A DNA stretch of 64,000 nucleotides from Streptomyces sp. PT12 (GCF_003311645.1 NZ_QEST01000023.1:107895-171894), one strand, 5' to 3'. Positions 1 to 8,375 are shown, counted from the first letter of the stretch. A program made the numbers and translations. Notes: generated by a model from the letters alone, not told the origin.

Positions 1-112
1 CGCCGGGGAGATGGCCGCCGGCGTATTCGCCCGGGGTACGCACGTCGATGACGGTCAGTTCGTGCAGGCGGGTGCGCGCCTCGTCGGTGGTGAGGGCCGT
101 GGGTGTGGTCAT
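1..112 (-). CDS. Rhodanese-like sulfurtransferase (partial, runs off the left edge)
   Basis: The first 37 codons of a reverse-strand gene starting with ATG at 112 are present; the rest lies outside the window. The peptide contains VIDVRTPGEYAGGHLPG, the conserved first half of a rhodanese domain (the D-R turn and the E-x-x-x-G-H-x-x-G strand). The active-site cysteine loop would lie beyond the edge. Rhodaneses carry persulfide sulfur between acceptors. It is the most downstream gene seen of the reverse-strand sulfur operon (rhodanese, TauE, CstB-like enzyme), so a role in persulfide handling is likely. The 137 bases between it and the TauE gene hold no gene that I can see. Confidence 0.75.
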   Translation of the reverse strand, partial: MTTPTALTTDEARTRLHELTVIDVRTPGEYAGGHLPG

Positions 113-249
113 GGCAGATGTCATCCTTGTGTGTCGGAGTGTGGTGGAGCTTGATCTGACGGGAGCCGGGCTGAAGGCGGTGCTGGGATGCGCGGCCGGC
201 TGGAGAAGCTCTCCCGGTCCCTGTCCTGAGCCGGTGGCGGCCCTCGTTT

Positions 250-993
250 TCAGACGATCACGTCAACGAGCATGAAGGCCGCCACTGCCAGCAGGACACC
301 GGCGAAGATCTTCTGAAGAGTGGTGCCGGGGATCTTCGTCATGAGCCGTTTGCCGTCCCAGGCGCCGAGGATCGCGGCTCCGGTGAAGGGGCCGATGATC
401 TCCCAGTGGAGCCCGCCACCGGTGCCGGTGCGAGCGGCGAGCGCGGCGAGTGAGTTCACTGTGATGACGAGCAGGCTGGTGCCCACTGCCCGCCGCATGG
501 CCAGTCCCAGGACGCTCACCAGGGCGGGCACGGCGAGGAATCCCCCACCGACCCCCAGAAAGCCCGTCACGGCGCCAAGTCCGGCACCGGCACCGGCCGC
601 CTTGCCGGGATGGATCCGGTCCGGCGGCTCGGACGCGGACGGCCGCAGCATACGCAGGGCCGCCAGCGCGGCGATGACCGCGAACGCCGCCGTCAGCACC
701 GCTTCGGGCAGGAGCCCGGCGACAGCGCCGGCGAGGAAGGCGGGGACGACGCCCGCCGCGGCGAACAGCGCCCCTGTCTTCCATGCCACGTTCCCGTCGC
801 GGGTGTGGGCGTACAGGGCGGTGGCGGAGGTGGCGGTGACGATGATCAGGCTGGCGGTGGTGGCGGCGGCCGGGGTGAAGCCGAGCAGGTAGATCAGCGC
901 CGGTACGGCAAGGACGCTGCCACCGCCGCCGAGGGCTCCGAGGGCGAGACCGATGACGGCCCCGGCGATGAGGGCGAGAACGAGTACGGTCAC
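250..993 (-). CDS. TauE/SafE family sulfite/sulfonate exporter
   Basis: This is an integral membrane protein of 247 residues with about eight hydrophobic segments and the TauE/SafE family layout: two halves, each beginning with a Gly-rich helix (GALGGGGSVLAVPALIYLLG near residue 20 and GFLGVGGGFLAVPALVSVLG in the second half). The family exports sulfite, sulfoacetate or related anions. I chose GTG at 993 because it overlaps the stop of the upstream rhodanese by four bases (GTGA), which implies translational coupling; a longer frame to 1050 adds only a charged tail. In cst-type operons a TauE protein removes the sulfite or thiosulfate made by the persulfide dioxygenase, which fits the neighbours. 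The substrate itself is inferred. Confidence 0.85.
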   Translation of the reverse strand: MTVLVLALIAGAVIGLALGALGGGGSVLAVPALIYLLGFTPAAATTASLIIVTATSATALYAHTRDGNVAWKTGALFAAAGVVPAFLAGAVAGLLPEAVLTAAFAVIAALAALRMLRPSASEPPDRIHPGKAAGAGAGLGAVTGFLGVGGGFLAVPALVSVLGLAMRRAVGTSLLVITVNSLAALAARTGTGGGLHWEIIGPFTGAAILGAWDGKRLMTKIPGTTLQKIFAGVLLAVAAFMLVDVIV

Positions 994-1358
994 GCTATCC
1001 GGCCGCTGTTCCCGCGTTCGTCGACGACCGGGTGCCCGGCGGCGGCCCACGCGTTCATGCCGCCCTCAACGTCCACCGCCTGCGCTCCGCGCTCGGTGAG
1101 GAGCTTCGCGGCCTGCTGGGAGCGGTGTCCGCTGCGGCAGATCACCACCAGCGGACGGCCCTGCGTCTCGGCGGGCAGGGCGGCGCCGGCGACCAGTTTC
1201 GTCAGCGGTAGGTGGACGGCGCCCGGGGCGTGGCCCGCCGTCCATTCGGGCTTCTCACGGACGTCCAGCAGGACAGCGTCAGGCTGATCGCCACTGGTAC
1301 GGCTGCGTGCCTCGTCGACCGTGACATGGGGCCCGTTTCGGCGAAAGAGGGACATCAC
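990..1358 (-). CDS. Single-domain rhodanese sulfurtransferase
   Basis: A 122-residue single rhodanese domain. The catalytic loop CRSGHRS (about residues 74-80) carries the active cysteine, and the DVREKPEW and GHAPGAVHLPL signatures precede it. It should accept sulfane sulfur on the cysteine and pass it to thiols or sulfite. The start is GTG 1358 or ATG 1355, both behind a GGAAGGA ribosome-binding site. It lies 33 bases downstream of the CstB-like gene and overlaps the TauE start, so it is the middle gene of a reverse-strand operon driven from the operator region near 2760-2834. Confidence 0.88.
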   Translation of the reverse strand: MMSLFRRNGPHVTVDEARSRTSGDQPDAVLLDVREKPEWTAGHAPGAVHLPLTKLVAGAALPAETQGRPLVVICRSGHRSQQAAKLLTERGAQAVDVEGGMNAWAAAGHPVVDERGNSGRIA

Positions 1359-1391
1359 ATGCTTCCTTCCTTGCGGGGAGAACGGTCGAAA

Positions 1392-2756
1392 TCAGCCGGA
1401 GGCCAGGGACAGCCCGGCATCCGCCGCCGCGTCGAAGCCGTCGTCGATGGCGACCACGGCGCGGCCGGCGGCATCCAGCAGGGAGGCGGCGATCGCCGCG
1501 CGCATCCCACCGGCGCAGTGCACCCACACCGTCCCGTCCGGCACCTCGCCGATACGGCCGTGCAGCTCGTGGATCGGGATGTGGACCGAGCCGTCGATGA
1601 AGCCGCCCGCGCGCTCCGAGTCCCGGCGCACGTCCAGGACGACCACCTTGTCGCCGCGCTCACGGACATCGGCGAGATCGGCGAAGCGGGCACGCGGGAA
1701 GGAAGCGAGCTGCTCGCCCTCGCGGATCCAGCCGACCGGGTCGCCGGTGGTGGCGGCGGCCGGGCGGTCGATGCCCACCCGCGCCAGCTCCCGCTGCGCG
1801 TGGCTGATCTGCTCCGGGGTGTCGGCGAGCAGGGTAACGGGCTTGCCCCACGGGATCAGCCAGGCCAGGTAGGTGGCGAGCTTGCCCTCGCCCTCGAAGT
1901 TGAACGACCCGGCCACGTGCCCCTCGGCGAAGGCCACGCGGCTGCGCAGGTCCACCACCCACTCACCCGCGGCCAGCCGCGAGGCGATCTCCTCGGCGTC
2001 CGCACGCCCCGGCGGGATGAGGTCGACCGGTGCGGGGCCCGCGGCGTTGGCCGGGCCCATGTGCGCGTAGTAGGCGGGCACGTCCTCCAGCCCGGCAAGC
2101 ATCTGGGCGACGAAGGTGTCCACGTCCAAGGTCAGCGCGTCGTTGGTCTCGCGCTCCTTGCCGATCGTCGTCGCGTCCCCCTCGGCCTGGGAGGAGGAAC
2201 AGAAGCTGCCGAACCCGTGGGTGGGCAGCACCGGCACCTCGTCATCCAGCTCGTCGGCCAGGCGGTGGGCGGAGGCGTGCTGGGCGCGGGCCAGCTGCTC
2301 GGTCAGCCTTGGTTCGACCAGGTCCGGCCGGCCCACGGAGCCGATCAGCAGGGACCCGCCGGTGAACGCCGCCACACGCCGCCCGTCCTCTTCCAGCACG
2401 TAGGAGGTGTGGTGCGGGGTGTGCCCCGGGGTGGCGATCGCGCGCAGCACCAGGCCCTCGTCCACCGTCACCGTGTCGCCGTCGGTGACGGCGGTGCGGG
2501 CGAAGGCCACGTGCGCCGCGGCCGGCACCAGGTACTGGGCGCCAGTGACGCGGGCCAGCTCCAGGCCGCCGGTGACGTAGTCGTTGTGCACATGGGTCTC
2601 GGCCACGAAAGCGATGCGCACACCGCGGTGGGCCGCTGCGGCGATGACGTGGTCGATGTCGCGCGGCGGGTCGATGACCACCGCGGCATTGGTTCCGCCA
2701 GCCAGGTAGCTGCGGTTGCCCAGGCCCTCGAACTCCAGGGTGTCAACGAAGAACAC
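1392..2756 (-). CDS. CstB-like persulfide dioxygenase fused to rhodanese domains
   Basis: A 454-residue fusion. The N-terminal half is a metallo-beta-lactamase-fold hydrolase of the ETHE1/persulfide dioxygenase type: THVHNDYVTG (first metal-binding motif, around residue 55), ATPGHTPHHTSY and GSVGRPDL. The C-terminal half has a degenerate rhodanese domain (VVDLRSRVAFAEGHVAGS, no obvious active cysteine) and a final active-looking one ending in VHCAGGMRA with the cysteine at about residue 415. This is the architecture of Staphylococcus CstB, which oxidises low-molecular-weight persulfides and releases thiosulfate. The start at ATG 2756 lies just downstream of two CsoR/CstR-like operators. The enzyme class is well supported; the exact product is inferred from the family. 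Confidence 0.87.
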   Translation of the reverse strand: MFFVDTLEFEGLGNRSYLAGGTNAAVVIDPPRDIDHVIAAAAHRGVRIAFVAETHVHNDYVTGGLELARVTGAQYLVPAAAHVAFARTAVTDGDTVTVDEGLVLRAIATPGHTPHHTSYVLEEDGRRVAAFTGGSLLIGSVGRPDLVEPRLTEQLARAQHASAHRLADELDDEVPVLPTHGFGSFCSSSQAEGDATTIGKERETNDALTLDVDTFVAQMLAGLEDVPAYYAHMGPANAAGPAPVDLIPPGRADAEEIASRLAAGEWVVDLRSRVAFAEGHVAGSFNFEGEGKLATYLAWLIPWGKPVTLLADTPEQISHAQRELARVGIDRPAAATTGDPVGWIREGEQLASFPRARFADLADVRERGDKVVVLDVRRDSERAGGFIDGSVHIPIHELHGRIGEVPDGTVWVHCAGGMRAAIAASLLDAAGRAVVAIDDGFDAAADAGLSLASG

Positions 2757-2781
2757 GACTCACAACTCCCTCTCGAACGGT

Positions 2782-2797
2782 GTACCCTGGGGGGTAT
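2782..2797. promoter_or_regulatory. CsoR/CstR-type operator, proximal copy
   Basis: The 16-bp element GTACCCTGGGGGGTAT has the GTACCC/GGGTAT inverted arms and G-rich centre typical of operators bound by the CsoR family, including the persulfide sensor CstR. It sits 26 bases upstream of the CstB-like start, where a repressor would block transcription. The regulator gene itself is not in the window. Confidence 0.65.
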
Positions 2798-2818
2798 CGG
2801 ACACTCACTCTAACAGCT

Positions 2819-2834
2819 ATACCCAGGGGGGTAT
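2819..2834. promoter_or_regulatory. CsoR/CstR-type operator, distal copy
   Basis: The 16-bp element ATACCCAGGGGGGTAT is a better palindrome (ATACCC/GGGTAT) of the same type as the copy 37 bases away. A second operator facing right would suit a divergent gene, but the forward-strand sequence that follows is only a truncated acetyltransferase remnant, so any original divergent target may have been lost. Confidence 0.65.
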
Positions 2835-2937
2835 TCCGTGGATGGAAGGCACCCCGCTCAAGGCGTCACCTGACGTCCTTCGGGTACCCGATGGGGTCCA
2901 GAGGGATCAGCCGTTCCGCATGATCCGGGAGTGTCCG

Positions 2938-3231
2938 GATCCCGCGCTGCGGCATCTGCGGCCGGGGACGCTGATGGCCTGGTGGGCGGTGGACCCGGGC
3001 GGCGCGCGAGGGGCGGGCGAGGGGCGGGCGTGGGTGCGGCGGGACTGCCTGTGGCCGGATCTGGTGCGGTACTACGAGGAGCAGGGGTTCACGCTGTTCC
3101 ACGAGGTGGAACGGGACGCGTATCGGTTGTTCATGCTGGGCCGCCGTGCGGAGCGGGTCGAGACGCTGCCGGAGTCGTTCAGGGCAGGGGCACCAGGCCC
3201 CGGTGGGCGGCCCAGGCTTCCGTCGCCGTGA
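2938..3231 (+). pseudogene. Truncated GNAT acetyltransferase (3' half only)
   Basis: From DPALRHLRPGTLMAWWAVD onward this frame is nearly identical to the C-terminal half of the intact GNAT gene at 8376-8924, but the N-terminal half is missing. Upstream of 2938 the frame stays open to 2842 and encodes unrelated sequence. The conserved RRDCLWP and RYYEEQGF segments belong to the acetyl-CoA-binding and C-terminal part of the fold, so the fragment should not be catalytic. Its 3' end overlaps the convergent kinase gene at 3179. It has a small in-frame insertion (GGARGAG) relative to the intact copy. It probably arose by duplication followed by truncation. Confidence 0.75.
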
Positions 3232-3979
3232 GCATGGCTTGGCGCGCGGCCATCTCAGGTTTGCGCTCGACCATCTCGTGCCGCATGCGGAGGTACGCGG
3301 CGGCGAAGGCGTCGATGGCCTCGGGGTCCGCATCGCGCCAGGCCGCGCAGCCGTTCACCCAGCTCTCGGCGCCAGCGGGCGTGTGTCCTGAGGCGATGAG
3401 CTGAACGACGAGCATGGCCGGGTCGATGAACCCGGCGCCCCGGGTCGGCCACCCCCAGTCGAGCGCCCTGATCCCGTTTGCCTCGATCAGCAGGTTGTAC
3501 GGGTTGAGATCCGCGTGGAGCAACGTGTCACCGCGGAACAGTTCGCGTGCGGACTCCCGCGTCACGAATCGGTCCCATCGGGTCTCCGTCCAGGTCAGGG
3601 CGGGCTCGGGGAGGGGCACCTGGCCGATTTTGTCGACGAGTTCGACGACGGCCGACAGGTCGGGGGAGTCCGGGCCGAAGTCGGGCGTTCTGCCGTCCAC
3701 GACTTCGAGGCCGAGCGCGATCCACGCGTCGTCGCCCGCGTCCCAGTGCAGCGTGGGTGCGAGGGAGGCGAGGAACGGGGTGATCAGCCGCTCGCGATTG
3801 ATGGAGGCGCACCGCCACCCCTCGTTGCGCATGGCCTTGACGAAGAACGGCCCCTTCTCACACGTGACCACCCCCGCGAAATCCGTCCAGCCAACGGTCT
3901 CGGCGGGACGGACCCCGGCAATGTCCCCGGTGTACGGGCGAATGAGCTCTCGAAACGGCAACGTCGTCGGGTCGTCGGT
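3179..3979 (-). CDS. APH/phosphotransferase-family kinase (copy 1)
   Basis: A 266-residue protein of the aminoglycoside phosphotransferase/choline kinase superfamily. The catalytic loop LLHADLNPYNLLI (HxDxxxxN) and the metal-binding LDWGWPTRGAGFID are clear. It resembles the kinase at 6768-7571 throughout (for example FRELIRP near the N-terminus and the RGAxFIDPAxLVxQLIA block). The start is taken as ATG 3979 (MTDDPTTLPFRELIRP); an upstream start at 4012 adds an unconserved tail. Many small APH-like proteins in Streptomyces have unknown substrates, so drug resistance should not be assumed. Its 3' end overlaps the truncated GNAT frame on the other strand. Confidence 0.8.
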   Translation of the reverse strand, partial: TDDPTTLPFRELIRPYTGDIAGVRPAETVGWTDFAGVVTCEKGPFFVKAMRNEGWRCASINRERLITPFLASLAPTLHWDAGDDAWIALGLEVVDGRTPDFGPDSPDLSAVVELVDKIGQVPLPEPALTWTETRWDRFVTRESARELFRGDTLLHADLNPYNLLIEANGIRALDWGWPTRGAGFIDPAMLVVQLIASGHTPAGAESWVNGCAAWRDADPEAIDAFAAAYLRMRHEMVERKPEMAARQAMLTATEAWAAHRGLVPLP

Positions 3980-4030
3980 CATGGCACTCACCACGCCCAT
4001 GGTCTCGCACACCCCGCCCCCTCGACGCGC

Positions 4031-4243
4031 TCAGGCCGTAGTTCCGGGGTCGGCTTCGTGTTCCCAGGCTCTGGCTGCCGCGAGGTTGGGGGCCGTTCCG
4101 GTGGGTGTGTAGGTGAAGCCGCGGAGGACGTCCATCGGTGGACGCCGCCGCTTTTCGAATGGCGCCAGCGGGGCGTTGGGATCGGCGTGTGGAACGGCCC
4201 GCGATGGCTGGTTCGGCGGCCCGGGTCGGCGATGCTTGCCCAT
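4031..4243 (-). CDS. Possible small protein of 70 residues
   Basis: A reverse-strand frame from ATG 4243 fills most of the gap between the STAND gene and kinase copy 1, and is in line with both. The product is basic and proline-rich at the N-terminus and ends AARAWEHEADPGTTA. I recognise no domain, and the ribosome-binding site is weak. Position and size would suit a small regulatory or precursor peptide, but it may equally be a chance open frame in high-GC DNA. Confidence 0.3.
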   Translation of the reverse strand: MGKHRRPGPPNQPSRAVPHADPNAPLAPFEKRRRPPMDVLRGFTYTPTGTAPNLAAARAWEHEADPGTTA

Positions 4244-4265
4244 GGGTCCCGATGGTCTCCGTTCC

Positions 4266-6662
4266 TCAGCTGGGCGCCGGACGTTCGCCGGTTTCGGACA
4301 GGGACCTCTCGACGAACGCGCGCAACGTGACCGCCTTCGGATGGTGGAACTCCGCGAGCAACGGCAGCGCCTCCCGCCAGGCGGCGCGCGCCTTCTCGTT
4401 CTCGCCGAGCGCGTTCAACACGGACGCCAGATGATGAAGCCCAACAGCGGTCTGCCATTCATCGCCGATGGCACGGAACGTGGCAATAGCCTGCCGGTGG
4501 AAATGAACGGCCTCGTCCTCACGCCCCAACTCCGCGTACACCGTCCCCGCCGCATCCAACGCCTCGGCCTCGCGCCCACGGTCCCCGATGCGTCGATGGA
4601 TGACCGCCGACCTCTGGAACGACACCAGCGCCTCGTCGAGTTGACCGCTGGCCTGCTGAACTCGCCCATGGCGGATCAGAACCCAAGCCTCCAACACCGC
4701 ATAGCCTATGCTCCGAGCGATCTCTAACGCGGTGGAGGACGCGCGTTGCGCCTCCTCCAATCGTCCCGACTCCAGGTAGGCCAGGGAAAGGTCCGCGAGA
4801 TCGTTTCCGTGGCTGTAGGTGTTTCCCGCTTGGCGGGCCTCCTCCGCCGCCCCACGCAGCAACGCGATCGCCTCATCCGCGAGCCCCAGCCCGAGGAGAG
4901 CTGTGCCCAGATTGGACCGAGCGATACGAGCGCCTTCGGCGTAGCCGATCTCTTCGCACAGGCTCACGCTGTCCTGGAAACCGAGCCTGGCCTCATCGAA
5001 CCTGTGGCTGTCCAGGTGAACGAGCCCAAGGAGATTGAGAACGAATGCCTCGGCCTCGCGGTCCCCCAGGCGACGGAGCAGCGGCAGGGCACCCCGATGA
5101 TGCGCGATCGCCTCGTCACGCCTGTGGGATTGGCGACACCCCATGCCCAGGAGGACAAGGAGCAGCGCCTCGCCCCGTAGCTCATTGCTCCGGCGGGCGG
5201 CTTCAAGACCGAGGCACCCCGCCTCGAACAAGTCCTCCAGCTGGCTCAGCGTCGTATAGGCGGGCATCAGCACCGCGGGAAGTTGCCAGGCGATGAGGGC
5301 ACGTCCCGACTCGGACGCGACGCGTACCGAAGCGAGCAGATTCTTCCGCTCCGCCGCGAACCACTCCGTTCCCTCGCTGAGTTCGGCGAAATGGAGAGGC
5401 CGCGCCGACGCGTTCCGTTCCTCGGGCGGTATGCGCCAGATCCACTGGCGTCCGAGCACTTCAGCGAGCGCGTCCGCCGTGTGGAGGTACCAGTCGAGAA
5501 CGCGGCCCAGCGCCGCGCGGCGGGCCTCCTCCGTGTCCAATTGCGTGGTCTGGTCGATCGCGTACGCCCGCAGCAGGTCGTGGAACTGGTAGCGGTCGGA
5601 CGCCGTTTGCGCGAGCAGGTGCGCGCCCACCAGCACATCGAGTTGGCGTCGTGTGGGCCCGGGCGGCAGACCAGCTATCGCCGCTGCCGCGTGCAGCGAG
5701 AACTCCGGCGTCGGGTGCAGGCCAAGCAACCGGAAGAGGCGGGCGGCCTCGGCCGGGAGCGCCCGGTACGACCAGGCGAACACCGTCCGCACCGCGTCCG
5801 CCTCCTCGTCGTCCTCGGACGACAGCGCGTCCCACAGCGAGGACTCGTCGCGGAGGTCGTCGATCAACGCGCCCAGCGGAACGCGCGGCCGGGCGGCGGC
5901 GCGTTCGGCCGCGACGCGCAGGGCGAGGGGGAGGCGCGCGCACAGGCGGGCCAGCTCGGCGATGTCCTGGGCCTCGTCCGCCCGGTATCCGGCAGTCGTC
6001 CCGCGTAACAGTTCCAACGCGGCCGGTTCGTCGAACACATCCAGCGTCAGCCTTTGCGCCCCGTCCCTCGCGACCAGCCCTGACAACCTGCTGCGGCTCG
6101 TGATCAGTGTCAGGCACTGACCGGCGCCCGGCAGCAACGGCCGCACCTGCCCCACGGTGGCCGCGTTGTCCAGGACCACCAGCACGCGCCGGTCGGCCAG
6201 CAGGCTGCGGAACGCGGCGGCCCTGGCATCGAGATCGAGAGGGATCGCCTTGGGAGGCATGCCCAACGCCTCAAGGAAACCCTCCAGGGCGCGGGCGGGG
6301 CTGATCGGCGCGCCGGGGTCGTAGCCGCGCAGGTTGACATAGAGCTGCCCGTCAGGGAAACGGGCCCGCGCCCGGTGTGCCCAGTGAACGGCCAGCGAGG
6401 TCTTGCCCACTCCGGCCGTCCCCGCGATCACACAGACACGCGCAGACCCGCTCTCGTCATCCGCGAGCAGCTGGTCGAGCCGGTCCAGGTCGGCCGTGCG
6501 ATTCACGAACCCGTGGACGTCTCCAGGGAGTTGGCGTGGCGTGAGTGCTGAACGTTCCTCGCCCATGTGGAAGTGCACGCCCCCAACGAAGTCTCGCCCC
6601 TGAAGGACGTTCTGGGCCGCCCCCGAGAACGCCGATCTCGTCGTCCCCTCGCCCTGGTCCAC
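4266..6662 (-). CDS. STAND-type NTPase with TPR repeats (NB-ARC/TPR regulator)
   Basis: A 798-residue protein starting at GTG 6662, which has a good GGGAGG ribosome-binding site seven bases upstream; a longer frame to 6722 is less likely. Residues 21-32 hold a short motif QGRDFVGGVHFH that recurs in the second STAND protein (41650). An NB-ARC-like ATPase follows, with Walker A GTAGVGKT at 81-88, Walker B VLVVLDNA, and the TSRSRLSGL and LPLALRVAAER signatures. A winged-helix segment (RFHDLLRAYA-like, here YQFHDLLRAYA) is next, then about seven TPR repeats to the C-terminus. Unlike AfsR it has no SARP DNA-binding domain. Such proteins act as signal-gated switches; the partner here is unknown. 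It lies downstream of the kinase copy 2 gene on the same strand. Confidence 0.85.
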   Translation of the reverse strand: MDQGEGTTRSAFSGAAQNVLQGRDFVGGVHFHMGEERSALTPRQLPGDVHGFVNRTADLDRLDQLLADDESGSARVCVIAGTAGVGKTSLAVHWAHRARARFPDGQLYVNLRGYDPGAPISPARALEGFLEALGMPPKAIPLDLDARAAAFRSLLADRRVLVVLDNAATVGQVRPLLPGAGQCLTLITSRSRLSGLVARDGAQRLTLDVFDEPAALELLRGTTAGYRADEAQDIAELARLCARLPLALRVAAERAAARPRVPLGALIDDLRDESSLWDALSSEDDEEADAVRTVFAWSYRALPAEAARLFRLLGLHPTPEFSLHAAAAIAGLPPGPTRRQLDVLVGAHLLAQTASDRYQFHDLLRAYAIDQTTQLDTEEARRAALGRVLDWYLHTADALAEVLGRQWIWRIPPEERNASARPLHFAELSEGTEWFAAERKNLLASVRVASESGRALIAWQLPAVLMPAYTTLSQLEDLFEAGCLGLEAARRSNELRGEALLLVLLGMGCRQSHRRDEAIAHHRGALPLLRRLGDREAEAFVLNLLGLVHLDSHRFDEARLGFQDSVSLCEEIGYAEGARIARSNLGTALLGLGLADEAIALLRGAAEEARQAGNTYSHGNDLADLSLAYLESGRLEEAQRASSTALEIARSIGYAVLEAWVLIRHGRVQQASGQLDEALVSFQRSAVIHRRIGDRGREAEALDAAGTVYAELGREDEAVHFHRQAIATFRAIGDEWQTAVGLHHLASVLNALGENEKARAAWREALPLLAEFHHPKAVTLRAFVERSLSETGERPAPS

Positions 6663-6767
6663 CCCAACGCCTCCCGAACGCCGCAGAGTTACGGCCCGGT
6701 CACAGTATCCGGCACCCGTCAAGACGGCCGAGGCCCACTTCCGGGCGGGCAGCTGCTTCGAGGGCGT

Positions 6768-7571
6768 TCAGAACGGTGTGAGGCGGCGGTGAGCGGCCCA
6801 CGCTTCCGAGGCGTCGGCCATGGCGGCGAGCCAGGGTTGGTCGGGCTTGCGCAGGGCTCGGTGGCGGTGCATGCGGGTGTGGGCGATAACGAAGGCGTCG
6901 ATGGCTTCGGGGTCGGCGCTGGTCCAGGCCGGACACTTGGCCGCCCATGCCTCGGCGTTCTCGGGGGTGTGTTCGGCGGCGATGAGCTGATGCACCAGTA
7001 CGGCGGGGTCGATGAACGCGGCCCCGCGCGTGGGCCAGGACCAGTCGACGAGCCAGGAACGCTGGTCGTCAATGAGGAAGTTGCTGGGGTTGATGTCCAC
7101 ATGGAGGAACGCGTTCCCGCGGAACAGCGCGGGCGCGCCGCGGTCGGCCCACCAGTCCCAGCGGGTTTCGGTCCAGTCCTCGGCGATGTCGGGGAGTTCG
7201 AGCTCACCCACGCGGTTGATGAGGTCGACGACCACCGGCACGTCCGGCGAGTCGGGCGCGAAGTCCGTTTCCCGGCCGTTCACGCACTCGAATCCGAGCA
7301 CGATCCACTCGTCGTCCTCGGCGGACCACACCAGCGCCGGGGCGAGGGACCGGACAAACGGATTGATGTCCCTCTCCCGCAACATCTGATCACGCCGCCC
7401 ACCGGGCCTGTTCTTCATGCCCTTGACGAAGAAACGGCCGAGTTCCCCGGTCACCACGGCCGTCAGGTCCGTGGTGAACGCTCTTTCGATCAGCTGGATT
7501 TCGGCCACGGCCCCAACGCGGGGACGGATCAGCTCCCGGAATGCGAGGTCGGGTTCGCTTGCGGTGGACAC
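6768..7571 (-). CDS. APH/phosphotransferase-family kinase (copy 2), coupled to the radical SAM gene
   Basis: A 267-residue paralogue of the kinase at 3179-3979, with catalytic loop FLHVDINPSNFLI (H-x-D-x-N-x-S-N) and metal-binding LVDWSWPTRGAAFID. The GTG start at 7571 directly abuts the TAA stop of the radical SAM frame (7572), and its ribosome-binding site AGGAG lies inside the end of that frame. The two were therefore co-translated. This links the kinase to a peptide-modifying radical SAM enzyme rather than to antibiotic resistance. Phosphorylation of a peptide or small molecule made by the same cluster is a reasonable inference, but no substrate is visible. Confidence 0.82.
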   Translation of the reverse strand: MSTASEPDLAFRELIRPRVGAVAEIQLIERAFTTDLTAVVTGELGRFFVKGMKNRPGGRRDQMLRERDINPFVRSLAPALVWSAEDDEWIVLGFECVNGRETDFAPDSPDVPVVVDLINRVGELELPDIAEDWTETRWDWWADRGAPALFRGNAFLHVDINPSNFLIDDQRSWLVDWSWPTRGAAFIDPAVLVHQLIAAEHTPENAEAWAAKCPAWTSADPEAIDAFVIAHTRMHRHRALRKPDQPWLAAMADASEAWAAHRRLTPF

Positions 7572-8267
7572 TTATCTCCTGGGGCGGCATTCGATGCTTG
7601 GGACGCCGGGGCCGCATTCCTCGTCGTCGGGGTTGCACGCTTCGGGGAAGTCCCCCTTGGGAGCGCAGGGTGTGTTCGCAGGGTAACAGGGGGTCTGGTT
7701 GGGATAACACTGGGGCTGACAATCTCCTTCACCTGCCACACGGCGGATGGCGCTGTTGGCCTCCGCCATGGCCTTGCTCGTGAGGACCGAGACCAGCGGG
7801 CTACGCCGGACATTGCCGACGCCCATCCAGGTGGAGAAGACGCACGGACTGACCCGGCCGTCCGGTCCGATGGCCGCCCGGCCATCGCCGCACCGCCCAC
7901 ACAGGTTGGCCGCATCCGGGGCTTCGCCAACTGAACCTCGGCCGAACTCTCGGATGCGGTCGACACCGATCCTGGTCACTCCCAGGGACTCGAGATCGGC
8001 TCTCGCCTCGGTGGCGCGCTGGTTGTCGCTGGCGACGATGATCCCGGCGCGTAAGGGGATGCCGAGGCGGACGGCCTTGGCGATGATGGCCCTGGTGCGG
8101 GCGTGGCTGGGGCGGCCGGTCATGGCGTTGTGTTCACCGGCCTGGTCGGAGTAGTACGACGTGGCGAGCGAAACACCCTCGCGCCGGTACAACTCCCAGT
8201 GCGCCTCGGGCACATGGACGAGGTTGCTGAACACCTCGACCTCCAGGCCGAGCGTCCAGGCGCGCAT
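7572..8267 (-). pseudogene. Radical SAM/SPASM protein lacking its N-terminal catalytic part
   Basis: The frame encodes the C-terminal part of a radical SAM protein: the late TIM-barrel strands (LGLEVEVFSNLVHVPEAHW, then GIPLRAGIIVASDN) and a SPASM-type segment LCGRCGDGRAAIGPDGRVSPC. The tail is rich in Cys-Pro (CQPQCYPNQTPCYP and further). The CxxxCxxC motif that binds the catalytic iron-sulfur cluster and the first part of the barrel are missing. The frame upstream of Met 8267 closes with a stop at 8310-8312 after unrelated residues, and the GNAT promoter begins there. The gene was probably truncated when the acetyltransferase segment arrived. The stop touches the start of kinase copy 2. Confidence 0.72.
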
Positions 8268-8375
8268 CGTCGCTTCGCCGTCGAGGCGCGCTGCGTCTCG
8301 CTTGGGCCGCTACTGTGCGACTCTTCGCCGAGAAACGAGGCGTGGCTTCTCGCACATGCGGAAAGGGGATGTGTC

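Noticed and set aside
1212-2813. Long forward open frame of 533 codons opposite the CstB-like gene
   Set aside because: It is the shadow of the reverse-strand gene in high-GC DNA: repeated Gly/Arg/Val/His composition and no domain.
3179-3979. Aminoglycoside resistance gene
   Set aside because: Only the general APH catalytic motifs are visible; context and the paralogue next to a radical SAM gene do not support a drug substrate.
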